NCBI RefSeq assembly: GCF_024519725.1
Contig: NZ_JALJRK010000003.1
Location: 143,961 to 207,960 of the forward strand
Length of the DNA stretch: 64,000 bases
Direction: 5' to 3'
From: Microvirga sp. Mcv34
GTDB lineage: Bacteria > Pseudomonadota > Alphaproteobacteria > Rhizobiales > Beijerinckiaceae
In this document: positions 1 through 7,823 of the stretch, piece after piece
Layout of the letters: each line of letters starts with the position of its first letter
How positions within the stretch are numbered: position 1 is the stretch's first letter
Notes under the pieces: model-generated
Told to the model about the DNA's origin: nothing
Database searches by the model: none
What the model saw: only the letters and a program-made list of their open reading frames with translations
Program-made: the position numbers and the translations under genes

Positions 1-90
1 GTCGGCGAATAGCTCAATTTTGCGACTTTCGAGGCGTGTCCGGTTTCCAACCGATAACCGCGAAAGATCGAATTTCAAAGCAGACGAGCC

Positions 91-118
91 GAGCGTCGGA
101 GAGCCTAAGCCGACGCTC
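91..118 (-). terminator. Hairpin at end of baseplate W gene
   Basis: A perfect 9-bp inverted repeat (91-99 against 110-118) has the stop codon of the 105-605 gene in its 10-base loop. No clear T-run follows on either strand, so termination is uncertain. Bases 1-90 show no gene I can support. Confidence 0.3.
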
Positions 119-605
119 GATCCCAGATCCCGCCGCCGCGATCGATAAGGCCGACGGAGCGGCGCCCCTCCGGCGTGAAGTCGCCGAGATGACCGCGCGG
201 CATGTAAACGCCTTCGAGCCAGTATTGAAGATGACCGGAGCGGAGCCGATCGACGGCCGCCTCGATCGCTTCTTCGCTGTCGAGAGCCTCCGGGTTGCGG
301 AGCCGGACCCGCGTTATCCGATAGCAAGGCTCGAAGAGCGAGACGGCCGTCGCGATCGCCCAAAAGTGACGAGAGATAACCTCCGGCGTCGCGCTCTCGC
401 CGAGCATGTGAGGGACGAACGATCCAACCCATTCCCGGAGAATCCGCTCATGGAACCGCGTCGACAGGATCGAGGCGATCGATTGCTCGACATGGTCCCA
501 ACCCTGAAGGATCTTCCCGGTCCGCCGATCGACGCCGACGCGGACGGCCGTCGCCGGGATCTTTGGGATCCCGGCCGCGTCGGCGAAGCTGAAGCCGTCC
601 GCCAT
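105..605 (-). CDS. Baseplate assembly protein W (GPW/gp25 family)
   Basis: A 166-residue protein resembling the P2 gpW / T4 gp25 baseplate wedge family, which helps nucleate the contractile sheath at the baseplate. The segment around residues 25-60 (RTGKILQGWDHVEQSIASIL), followed by RFHERILREWVGSFVPHMLG, is characteristic of the family. It starts at ATG 605, just after the small gene ending at 609. With the V gene two genes upstream it indicates a contractile (myovirus-type) tail. Genes J and I would be expected next, beyond the left edge. Confidence 0.82.
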   Translation of the reverse strand: MADGFSFADAAGIPKIPATAVRVGVDRRTGKILQGWDHVEQSIASILSTRFHERILREWVGSFVPHMLGESATPEVISRHFWAIATAVSLFEPCYRITRVRLRNPEALDSEEAIEAAVDRLRSGHLQYWLEGVYMPRGHLGDFTPEGRRSVGLIDRGGGIWDRASA

Positions 606-608
606 CGA

Positions 609-848
609 TTAGGCGCTCTTCTTCGACGTCTTCGAAGAGGACTCGGAGACAGTCTCCGCGACAGGCTTCAAGCCGTTTTCGGTCTCGGCCTGGACCGCGG
701 CCGGATCGGTCTCGGAGAGCGTTCCGAGGTCAAGCTCGTAACGAGCTTCCGGCTCCGTGAGCTTGATCGTCTTTTGATCCGTCCCGAGCTTCTTCCCGGC
801 GACATAGCGGCCGGCCTTCTCCGTCACGTAGTAGGTTTTCGCTGCCAT
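609..848 (-). CDS. Small phage tail-module protein, unknown
   Basis: Seventy-nine residues, N-terminal MAAKTYYVTEKAGRYVAGKK, with a Ser/Lys-rich C-terminal tail ending SSSKTSKKSA. I chose ATG 848 because a GGAG box sits six bases upstream; an in-frame ATG at 878 would overlap gene V. It lies between baseplate genes V and W. The basic, low-complexity end resembles the tail of the 23951-24250 protein. I do not recognise a family. Confidence 0.6.
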   Translation of the reverse strand: MAAKTYYVTEKAGRYVAGKKLGTDQKTIKLTEPEARYELDLGTLSETDPAAVQAETENGLKPVAETVSESSSKTSKKSA

Positions 849-858
849 CTTCGACTCC

Positions 859-1512
859 TTATCTGTCGCCGGCTTCACCCCGGCCGATATAGCCCTCTGC
901 GACGACGTTCCCCTTTGAGCGGACGTCGCCGTTAACCCAAACGTCGCCGTCGATCGTCTGAGTCCTGCCTCCGACGCCCTTCGCGGCGAAGCCCTTCATA
1001 AACTGGACCGGCTCCGCGAAGACTGTCGGCGCATTGACCGTTAACCCGTCTTTCGTGAGCGTGAAACTCAACTCGCCGCGCGAGACTGTAACCGCGGCGC
1101 CGTTCTGGACGACCTTCGTATCGCCGACCGTCGTCTCGACGAGATCGTCCTTCGTCCGGATCTTCACGTTTCCGACCGTGAGAACGTCTGTATCGAGGCT
1201 GTCGTCCGGAGCCTCGAAGCCGTCCTTCTTCGAGAAGGAGAGCGGGACCGCGAACGCCTGTCCGAAGTCGCCGACCGGCGAAATCATAGACATTTGCTGC
1301 CCCTTCGAGGGAGGCTGTCGGTGTTTGAACTGCCCCGCCGGCGCCGTCCACGGAATCCAGGGAGAGAGGAAAGGCTCGTCGTCCGTCCCGCCGAGGCGAA
1401 GCTTTATCCGGTTGCCTTTGACCTCATGAACCGTCCCCTTCCGCGCGAAGTTCGCGAAGGCTCGCTTCAGATCCTCGAGTTCGTGAACAAGCTCCGCGAG
1501 TTCTCCGGCCAT
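859..1512 (-). CDS. Baseplate assembly protein V / spike (phage_base_V)
   Basis: A 217-residue P2 gpV-like protein, the central baseplate spike that pierces the outer membrane. After an N-terminal helix (ELAELVHELEDLKRAFANF) there is an OB-fold-like beta region (residues ~28-90: GTVHEVKGNRIKLRLG, then PWIPWTAPAG). The C-terminal half is repetitive beta structure (TVGDTKVVQNGAAVTVSRG; GDVWVNGDVRSKGNVVAEGY) as expected for a trimeric needle. Its ATG overlaps the upstream stop (TAATG), suggesting translational coupling. Confidence 0.85.
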   Translation of the reverse strand: MAGELAELVHELEDLKRAFANFARKGTVHEVKGNRIKLRLGGTDDEPFLSPWIPWTAPAGQFKHRQPPSKGQQMSMISPVGDFGQAFAVPLSFSKKDGFEAPDDSLDTDVLTVGNVKIRTKDDLVETTVGDTKVVQNGAAVTVSRGELSFTLTKDGLTVNAPTVFAEPVQFMKGFAAKGVGGRTQTIDGDVWVNGDVRSKGNVVAEGYIGRGEAGDR

Positions 1513-2345
1513 TATTCGACCTCCGGAGGGAGCGGACCGATATCGATCGGCCCTGTCATCCTGTCGCCCTTAAGCGTGAGTTTCTCGAGGCGCCGCTCGT
1601 CCTCCGGCCGCGGGATGATGACGTTCGCGATCCCGAGCGAAGCGGCCGCGTCGCCGGATGCTCCCATCGCGTGAAGCGCCTCTTCCCATGTATTCGGGAC
1701 GGGACCGTTCTCGATAATGCCGCGGATCATCTTCGCCGGCCCGGAGAGATCATCGTCCTCGGCCGCCAGATCGACGAACCGCTTCCACGCGACCCATTCG
1801 GAGGAGGCGTCAAGGTTCACGCCGGGAGGAGGATCGGACAGGACGTCGACCGTCATCACGATTTGACGGGAGGCGAAGCGCGGCGCCCCCTGTCCGCTTT
1901 CACCGCGCCGGATCCTGATCCGGTCCCTCTTCGGCGCAAACGTCCGCCAGAGGTCCGCCCATGGGCTTTCCGGATCGAGGAGCGCGTTCGTAATCTGCCG
2001 CGCGATGATGCCGACCGATAGCTCGAGACCCTCGTCCGTCGGCCGGATGACAGTCTCGACCTCCTCGACCGTCTCGCCGTTGTCGTTCTCATAGCGGACC
2101 GCGACGCGGCCGGCGATCGAGATCTCGATAACGAGGTCGACGTTCCCCTCGAACGAGGTCAGGGAGTTTCCGTCGAGCGCGAGGCTCGCCTCGTTCGTGT
2201 AAACCGTAACGACGCCCCCGTCGTCTCCCTCGACGGCGAGATCCGCCGACAGGTTAGCGGAATCGAGGACGCGATCGCCGACGAGCGTTCGGCCCTTGAT
2301 CGCGCGGACAGTGATAAGACGGAGAACGTCGATCGAAAGGCTCAT
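1512..2345 (-). CDS. Phage structural protein, probably head-tail/tail completion, unknown
   Basis: A 277-residue protein with an alternating beta-rich N-terminal half (residues 1-110) and a charged C-terminal half, no membrane segment. An ATGA overlap with the upstream gene suggests coupled translation. Its place between the capsid/joining genes and the baseplate V gene suggests a tail-completion or tail-terminator role, but I recognise no diagnostic motif. Confidence 0.6.
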   Translation of the reverse strand: MSLSIDVLRLITVRAIKGRTLVGDRVLDSANLSADLAVEGDDGGVVTVYTNEASLALDGNSLTSFEGNVDLVIEISIAGRVAVRYENDNGETVEEVETVIRPTDEGLELSVGIIARQITNALLDPESPWADLWRTFAPKRDRIRIRRGESGQGAPRFASRQIVMTVDVLSDPPPGVNLDASSEWVAWKRFVDLAAEDDDLSGPAKMIRGIIENGPVPNTWEEALHAMGASGDAAASLGIANVIIPRPEDERRLEKLTLKGDRMTGPIDIGPLPPEVE

Positions 2346-2770
2346 GACTTTACCGAGATCAATGGGACGACGATCCTCGCGCTCCCATCGGACTCGGGAC
2401 GGCCGGCCTCGAAAAACTGGAATCCCTCAACGGGAGCGGAAAGCTCGATCCGATCGCCGCGCCGCGGGAGATGCCCCGCCGGAAACTGCGACTTATCGAA
2501 CGACATAACGGCTTCGGCCGATGCAAACATTCCGACGAAGTCGCCACCCTGACGAGCGCCGTCGGCCCTGCCGATCGTCGGACGAAGCGTAAGGACGCCG
2601 ACGAGATCCTCTAAAACGGAACGAGAGGGATCCGTCCGGGATCCCCCTCCTTCAGTGTATGACGAGCCGGAGGGAGGCTTCATCGGGATTAACCGGACCG
2701 TCCGACCAGATCCGAAGACCCGATCGACGGCCGCCGATGCCCTCTTATCCGCCTCGTCAAAGCGTGACAC
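2342..2770 (-). CDS. Putative head-tail joining protein
   Basis: About 142 residues from a GTG start at 2770 (VSRFDEADKRASAAVDRVFG), which lies just after the capsid stop; an in-frame ATG at 2827 would run inside the capsid gene. An early helix (DEADKRASAAVDRVFG) followed by a compact beta domain, placed directly after the major capsid gene, matches small head-tail joining proteins of lambda-like phages. The family is inferred from size, order and the helix-plus-beta layout. Confidence 0.6.
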   Translation of the reverse strand: MSRFDEADKRASAAVDRVFGSGRTVRLIPMKPPSGSSYTEGGGSRTDPSRSVLEDLVGVLTLRPTIGRADGARQGGDFVGMFASAEAVMSFDKSQFPAGHLPRRGDRIELSAPVEGFQFFEAGRPESDGSARIVVPLISVKS

Positions 2771-2783
2771 CTGTCGGCGCTCC

Positions 2784-3788
2784 TTAGATCTGGCCGCGGA
2801 GAAGCATCTCCGGACGACGGCAGACATAAAGCGGATAGCAATAGCCCTCCACCGTCACAAATGCCTGACGATCGCGATCCGGGATCGTGAGAGCGTAAAT
2901 GTCCTGTCCCGGCTGATTGACGAAGGGAGCGAACTCGGCCGGAGCATAGTTCACTTCGAAGGCGTCCGTCCCGACAGGGAAGAAGCGAGCCTGTCCGGCC
3001 GGAACCTCAAGCTCGCCGGTATCGCTGCCGAAATAGCGATGATAGACGACGCCGAAGATATCGACCGTCTCCGGATTCTGCTCGAGAAGCTCCAGGACGC
3101 GAGTCGAGTTCTTGATCGCTTCGCGCGTGTACGGATGCCCGAGGAGCTTATCGAAGTAGTCCGGAGCGGCGAGCGCGTGAACGCGAGCGCCGGGACGCCA
3201 TCCACCGCGGGAGTTGCGGCGCATCGTGTCAATAAGCGTCTGATGCTTCGCCCGGAGATCCGTATTCGGATCGTCGAGGCCCATATCGATCGGCGCCGGC
3301 TCCTCGATGCCCCAATTCTCGAACCAATCATCGATAACGGTTGTCCCGTCGGCGTCCATCACCTTACCGAAGACGGCGCCGAGACGCATATGTTCATGCG
3401 TCAATTCCATATCGTCTCGGATCCGCTGTCCGCGAGCGACGACTTCCTCTTGCATCGAAGCGAGCCGGACCGTCTCGTCGCCGATGTTGATGATCCCTTG
3501 AACCTCTTCGGCGTAGATCGTCGAACCTTCGGCGAGACGATGAGCCTCGAAGATCCGCATCTTCCCCGGCTTCTTCTCAAGTTGCTTGGGAGCGGCGCCG
3601 ATCGGCGAGATCGGGATCAGATCGACGCGGCCCTCCGTCACCTTCACGGCGACTTGACGGGTCCGGCGACGCTGGACGTTGAAGAGATTCATCTGTCCGA
3701 GCATCATCGGATGATATGGGATCCGCTGCATCGCCGAGGACAGAGAGACCCCGCGGAAGAGACGGTTATTGAAGATATCGAGAAGCAT
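2784..3788 (-). CDS. Major capsid protein E (lambda gpE family)
   Basis: A 334-residue protein typical in length for lambda gpE-type major capsid proteins, which form the icosahedral shell. Family features include the N-terminal LLDIFNNRLF, the central QLEKKPGKMRIFEAHRLAEG stretch, and the C-terminal region with VFGVVYHRYFG-like (DIFGVVYHRYFG) and EGYCYPLYVCRRPEMLL. It follows the decoration protein gene, the lambda order C-Nu3-D-E. Its start at ATG 3788 is preceded by an AGAAGGG box. Confidence 0.9.
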   Translation of the reverse strand: MLLDIFNNRLFRGVSLSSAMQRIPYHPMMLGQMNLFNVQRRRTRQVAVKVTEGRVDLIPISPIGAAPKQLEKKPGKMRIFEAHRLAEGSTIYAEEVQGIINIGDETVRLASMQEEVVARGQRIRDDMELTHEHMRLGAVFGKVMDADGTTVIDDWFENWGIEEPAPIDMGLDDPNTDLRAKHQTLIDTMRRNSRGGWRPGARVHALAAPDYFDKLLGHPYTREAIKNSTRVLELLEQNPETVDIFGVVYHRYFGSDTGELEVPAGQARFFPVGTDAFEVNYAPAEFAPFVNQPGQDIYALTIPDRDRQAFVTVEGYCYPLYVCRRPEMLLRGQI

Positions 3789-3820
3789 TTAAGCTAACCC
3801 TTCTGAGAGCGCGGAGTCGA

Positions 3821-4195
3821 TTAGCGCATGACGATGTGGGAGCCGGCCAAGTCCGCATAAGCGGCGAGCTTGTCGGCGTCTGCGGGAGAACCGGAGAAGC
3901 GGAGCATAGACCGCTGAACCTCGGCGTCTCGAACGATGAAGGTCGCCTTTACGGCCTTCGTCGAAGCGTCGACGGCCTGAAGGAGAATGGCCTTCGCCGT
4001 CTCGGCGCCGCCGGTCCCGGCGTTGTTGTACGCGGCCGCCTGTCCGTTCGCGGCCTGTCCGAAAACGTGACCGGCTTCGAACTTGCCGGCGCCGGCCGGA
4101 ATGGTCAGGACGTCGCGGGAGCGGTAGCCGTGCGCCTCGGAGACGAGGAAACCGGCGTATTCGGTAGCGATCGGAAGATCGAGTTCGGTAGGCAT
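3821..4195 (-). CDS. Head decoration protein D (lambda gpD family)
   Basis: A 124-residue gpD-like capsid-stabilising protein. The N-terminal region VSEAHGYRSRDVLTIPAGAG and the segment GAETAKAILLQAVDAS match the gpD fold, whose trimers cap the expanded head. It sits between the protease/scaffold gene and the major capsid gene. Decoration proteins of this type allow full-length genome packaging; that role is family knowledge. Confidence 0.88.
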   Translation of the reverse strand: MPTELDLPIATEYAGFLVSEAHGYRSRDVLTIPAGAGKFEAGHVFGQAANGQAAAYNNAGTGGAETAKAILLQAVDASTKAVKATFIVRDAEVQRSMLRFSGSPADADKLAAYADLAGSHIVMR

Positions 4196-4235
4196 TGGAT
4201 GGAAATCCTTTGACTAGAGAGAGGGAATCCGCCGG

Positions 4236-4595
4236 TTAGCGGTTCGCGGGAAGGACGCGGTCGATCACGGCGCCCCAGGAGGCCGCGTCGTTATCCGCCT
4301 TCGGCGAGTTCCCGCCCGAAGAGGCGTTCGTCTCGATCTCGTCGAGAGCCGCATCGGCGCCGCGCTGCGCGATCGGAGGGACGCTCGAGGCCACGACCGG
4401 CGCCGGGATGCCGGCAACGAAGGAGGCGACGTCATCGGCCGACATAGAAGGCGACTTAACGGCGAGATCGAGAGCGATCCGCTCCTTGCCCTTTACGCGA
4501 TCGTCAGCCAGGATCGATGCAAAGCGATCGTTCGCCGCCTTGGTGCCGGCCGCGACCCCTTCGGATTTTGCCGTTTCATTGGATTCATTAGACAT
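4236..4595 (-). CDS. Nested scaffolding protein (Nu3-like), internal start in protease gene
   Basis: In-frame internal start giving 119 residues (MSNESNETAKSEGVAAGTKA...). A full Shine-Dalgarno, GGAGGT (complement of 4602-4607), sits exactly six bases before ATG 4595, deep inside the protease gene. The product is Ala/Glu/Lys-rich and helical, as scaffolds are. In lambda, Nu3 is made in the same way from within gene C. A second in-frame ATG at 4601 is too close to the box to be preferred. Confidence 0.75.
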   Translation of the reverse strand: MSNESNETAKSEGVAAGTKAANDRFASILADDRVKGKERIALDLAVKSPSMSADDVASFVAGIPAPVVASSVPPIAQRGADAALDEIETNASSGGNSPKADNDAASWGAVIDRVLPANR

Positions 4596-5897
4596 ATTCA
4601 TACCTCCATGATCTCCGCTGTCTTTGTCGGAGTCGTTTCCGTCGTTGCTATCGTCGTCCTTCCCGTCGTCTAGCTCGAGTTCGCTATCGACATACCATTT
4701 GTGGACCATGGTGGATCCGGCGAACTTGATCGCATACGGCGTCTCGTCAGAGACTTCCTCGATCGTGCCGGACTTCTGACCCTTCATGTGCGGTTTCCCT
4801 TTTACCCGCACACGATCGCCCTTTTTGAATTTTGTCTCTTCCCCAGCCATTAGAATCCCTTTCGTCGGATTACCCATTGTCGCCATGATGTCGAAGCAAT
4901 CGAGGTCGGAAGCGGCTCCGACCTCGGCTCCCATCTGAGTGCCAGACTTCATTCGCGACGATCTTCCGACGCTGCGTCCGGCTGATAGAGCGGCGAGAAC
5001 GTCGTCGAACGTCCCGACGCTGTCGGCGAGACCGGCCTTAACCGCATCCTCGCCGATATAGGTTCGGCCTTCCGTCTCGCGGATAGCCTTAAGGGAGATC
5101 TTCGATCCGCGGTTCTCGTAAACGAGGCGGACGAACTTGTCGTAAATCGTATCGACTTCGGCCTGAAGCTCCGCCTTTACTTCGGAGGAGAGCGGCTCGA
5201 GGGAATTTCCGTCGACTTTGTGAGCGCCGGCGAAGATCAGAGTCGGAGTAATACCTTCCTTCTCGAGCTTCTTCGACATATCGGCGTGAAGGAGGACGAC
5301 GCCGATCGAGCCGGAGACGCCGGAAGGCGTCGTGATGATCTTCGTCGCGCCGGATGCCAGAGCATAACCGGCCGAGGCCGCCATCCCGTTGACGATCGCG
5401 TAAACAGGTTTGACGCTCGCGACCTTCCGGACGAGAGCGCCGAGTTCGAAGGCGCCGACGGCCTGTCCGCCGGGAGTCTCCAGATCGAGGAGGATCGCCT
5501 TCACGCGAGAATCGTTCGCGGCCGTCTTTAGCTGATAGGAGATCCCCTCATATGAGGTAAGGCCGGAGCTTGCTCCGACCCATGCGCCCCGGTTCACAAG
5601 GGAGCCTGTCGTCGTGATGACCGCGGCGCCGTTCCTCGTCATCTGATAAGGCGCCGGCCGATCCTGTCCTTCCATCCGGACCATCTCGCCGGCGAACCGG
5701 GAGGCGCCCGGAGCCGGCTTCCCGATCGAGGAGAGAGCGGCCTCGACGGACTGAGCGTCGACGCCGGCGCCGAGGACGAGGCCGTCGACCCCGATCCGGC
5801 CGGACAGGACTTGAGAGATAACCGCGGCCTTCTGAGGCGTGACGAGGAGCGGCCGGTTAAGGACGAGGTCCGCGATATGAACGAGAGAGCCTCTCAT
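4236..5897 (-). CDS. Capsid maturation protease (ClpP/SppA S49 type) with C-terminal scaffold
   Basis: A 553-residue lambda gpC-like protease. The SppA-type domain (roughly residues 75-300) carries the catalytic-serine segment NGMAASAGYALASGA and the lysine region SGSIGVVLLHADMSKKLEKEG. Next comes a small SH3/KOW-like domain (KFKKGDRVRVKGKPHMKGQK ... HKWYVDSELEL), an acidic Asp/Ser linker, then a scaffold-like tail. I chose ATG 5897, just after the gpW-like stop at 5902. The small inserted domain is unusual for gpC, and an internal ATG with AAAGGGA upstream precedes it (at ~4850). Confidence 0.87.
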   Translation of the reverse strand: MRGSLVHIADLVLNRPLLVTPQKAAVISQVLSGRIGVDGLVLGAGVDAQSVEAALSSIGKPAPGASRFAGEMVRMEGQDRPAPYQMTRNGAAVITTTGSLVNRGAWVGASSGLTSYEGISYQLKTAANDSRVKAILLDLETPGGQAVGAFELGALVRKVASVKPVYAIVNGMAASAGYALASGATKIITTPSGVSGSIGVVLLHADMSKKLEKEGITPTLIFAGAHKVDGNSLEPLSSEVKAELQAEVDTIYDKFVRLVYENRGSKISLKAIRETEGRTYIGEDAVKAGLADSVGTFDDVLAALSAGRSVGRSSRMKSGTQMGAEVGAASDLDCFDIMATMGNPTKGILMAGEETKFKKGDRVRVKGKPHMKGQKSGTIEEVSDETPYAIKFAGSTMVHKWYVDSELELDDGKDDDSNDGNDSDKDSGDHGGMNMSNESNETAKSEGVAAGTKAANDRFASILADDRVKGKERIALDLAVKSPSMSADDVASFVAGIPAPVVASSVPPIAQRGADAALDEIETNASSGGNSPKADNDAASWGAVIDRVLPANR

Positions 5898-5901
5898 AGT
5901 C

Positions 5902-6183
5902 TCAATATCTCCTGGATCCCGCCTGGATCGCCATCCGTCGCCGCGTCGGTTCAATGCCGTTTTTGATCTGACATTCCCGTTCGGCCTGACGCATTTCGAC
6001 TAATAACCTTGAATTGTCGATTTTTGAAAATCGCAATTCGCGCTCGACCTCGTTCGACCTGTATCGGACTAACTCCTCCTGTCCGCCGGAGATCGATCGG
6101 AGGTAGGCGTCGTTAAGAAATTTGTAGCGTTCGCATGGATCTGTAAGGTCCGGGACCACTCCGGGACTCGCGCCGTCTGCCAT
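5902..6183 (-). CDS. gpW-like head-tail joining protein
   Basis: Ninety-three residues starting at ATG 6183, three bases after the portal stop. The stretch KFLNDAYLRSISGGQEELVR followed by SRLLVEMRQAERECQIKNGI matches the lambda gpW pattern: a helix-loop protein that fills the portal channel and prepares tail attachment. The reading frame stays open upstream, but there it only mirrors the portal gene. In lambda W lies before the portal gene; here it lies after. Confidence 0.78.
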   Translation of the reverse strand: MADGASPGVVPDLTDPCERYKFLNDAYLRSISGGQEELVRYRSNEVERELRFSKIDNSRLLVEMRQAERECQIKNGIEPTRRRMAIQAGSRRY

Positions 6184-6185
6184 CG

Positions 6186-7799
6186 TCAATCCTCCTCTTT
6201 CGGAGCTTCGGGATCTTCGTCCGGAGTTTCGGCCGGAGCGCCGCCGGGAGAGCCGGGAGCCGGAAGGAGGCGAGGATCGGCCGCTCCGACCTCCTCGGCC
6301 GCTTCGATCTCGTCCGCCGTCTGTTCGTCGATATCCTCGACGTCGTGACCCTTCTCGGCCGCCCAAATCTCGCGCGTGATGACGCGATTCCGGAGGTCGA
6401 TCTCGTTCGCCTTGGCCCTCTTCAGATCGTCGGCGACAGGCTTCGGAGGTCCGCGCCAATCCGCGCGAGTGATGCCGTCGCGCTCCTCGTAAAACTGATC
6501 GATCCCGCCCGGAAGGACGGTCCGCCCCTGCTCGATATCCTCCTCGAGCCATGCCTCGAAGGCCGCTTGATAGATCGGAGCGGCGAGCATCTTCCGGCGA
6601 TAGAGCGCGATCGCATAGGAGTCGGCGCCTGCCGCCTGAAGGCTCGAATAAGTCGCGTTCGAGTAATCGCCGGTTAGTTGCTCGTAAGTGATGCCGAGGC
6701 AACGCGCGATCTCGCGGAGAAGGATCTTGACGAAGTCTCCGTAAGTAGAATTCGGATGCTCCGAGCGATGAAAGTTGAGTTTCTCGCCTGGAAATAGGTG
6801 GACGAGCTTCCCGAACTTCCCGAGATCGACCTTCGTCGACTTATACCATCCGAGGCGTTTACTCATGAAGGACGCCCAAGGGGAGGGAGGCGCCGCGTTC
6901 TCTTCTGCCTCTTCTCCCGACTGAAGCGCCTCGAGGACTTGCTCCGTCGGAGCGTCGCTCTCGATCGTCGCGGCGAAGATCGCTTGAATCAGAGCGGCCG
7001 TTAAGGTCGCGTTCGACAGTTGGTCAAACTGCCGGACGACCTGAAGCGCCGGCGCGAGAGGCGTCATCCCGCGGACCTGTGAGGGATGCCCGTCGAAAAC
7101 GTGAAGGACGATCCGGCGGCCCCATCGATCGCGAGCCGGAACCTCGACATAGCCGAGCGCCGTAAAGTTGCCGTTCGGCTTCGGCCGGAAGCGATACGCG
7201 ATAGGAGCGCCGAGCGCGTCCATCTTCACGCCCTGAACGACGTTCTCGATCGAGTTCGAGTTATTCAGGAGCCGCGCCGCGGGATGGATCATGACCTTCG
7301 TCGTGTGAGTGTTCGACGGCCGGCGCTTCGTCGGGAAGGTCGCCAGGATCTCGCCGGTCCCGAACCAATGCTTCAGAGCACCGGCGACTTGCTGTCCGAG
7401 CGGCTGTTTCCCGTAAGCGTCGCAAGAATAGGGATTCGCCGCCCAAGCATCGAAGCGCCGCTCGACGTCCCGCGCCCAAAGCTTCGCGGCCCTCGGCTCC
7501 ATCCCCAGAGCGCGAGGATCCGGCCGATAGTTGAGCCGGAGCGAATCCCCGTTGATGATCGCGACCGCTTGCTCGACGCCGCCGGCGAGCCATCCGGAAT
7601 TATGAAGGCTGTCGATCGCCTTCGAGGCGGCCTCTTCCCACGCCTCGACGACGTCGTCTTGAGGCTCCCGGAGCGCCGGCGTCTGCCATCCCCAGACGAA
7701 CGGACTATCGCCTCCGCGGAGGAAGGAGGAGGACGCCCTCGGCTTTGAGACGAGCGCCGTCTCCTGTCCGCCGGAGAAGATCTTCGCGATTAAACCCAT
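6186..7799 (-). CDS. Phage portal protein (lambda gpB family)
   Basis: A 537-residue lambda-type portal, the dodecameric DNA gate at the capsid vertex. Landmarks: DSLHNSGWLAGGVEQAVAII near residue 63, the central region GYVEVPARDRWGRRIVLHVF, FDQLSNATLTAALIQAIFAA, and EIARCLGITYEQLTGDYSNA near residue 365, typical of the family. The acidic, Pro-rich C-terminus (last ~40 residues) is also common. It follows the terminase gene closely and precedes the gpW-like gene. Confidence 0.93.
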   Translation of the reverse strand: MGLIAKIFSGGQETALVSKPRASSSFLRGGDSPFVWGWQTPALREPQDDVVEAWEEAASKAIDSLHNSGWLAGGVEQAVAIINGDSLRLNYRPDPRALGMEPRAAKLWARDVERRFDAWAANPYSCDAYGKQPLGQQVAGALKHWFGTGEILATFPTKRRPSNTHTTKVMIHPAARLLNNSNSIENVVQGVKMDALGAPIAYRFRPKPNGNFTALGYVEVPARDRWGRRIVLHVFDGHPSQVRGMTPLAPALQVVRQFDQLSNATLTAALIQAIFAATIESDAPTEQVLEALQSGEEAEENAAPPSPWASFMSKRLGWYKSTKVDLGKFGKLVHLFPGEKLNFHRSEHPNSTYGDFVKILLREIARCLGITYEQLTGDYSNATYSSLQAAGADSYAIALYRRKMLAAPIYQAAFEAWLEEDIEQGRTVLPGGIDQFYEERDGITRADWRGPPKPVADDLKRAKANEIDLRNRVITREIWAAEKGHDVEDIDEQTADEIEAAEEVGAADPRLLPAPGSPGGAPAETPDEDPEAPKEED

Positions 7800-7823
7800 C
7801 TTTCAACCCTCCGACGGCGACGC

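Noticed and set aside
6184..6702. N-terminal extension of the gpW-like frame
   Set aside because: Runs antisense-free but inside the portal gene in another frame; Arg/Ser/Gly-rich. The true start is ATG 6183.
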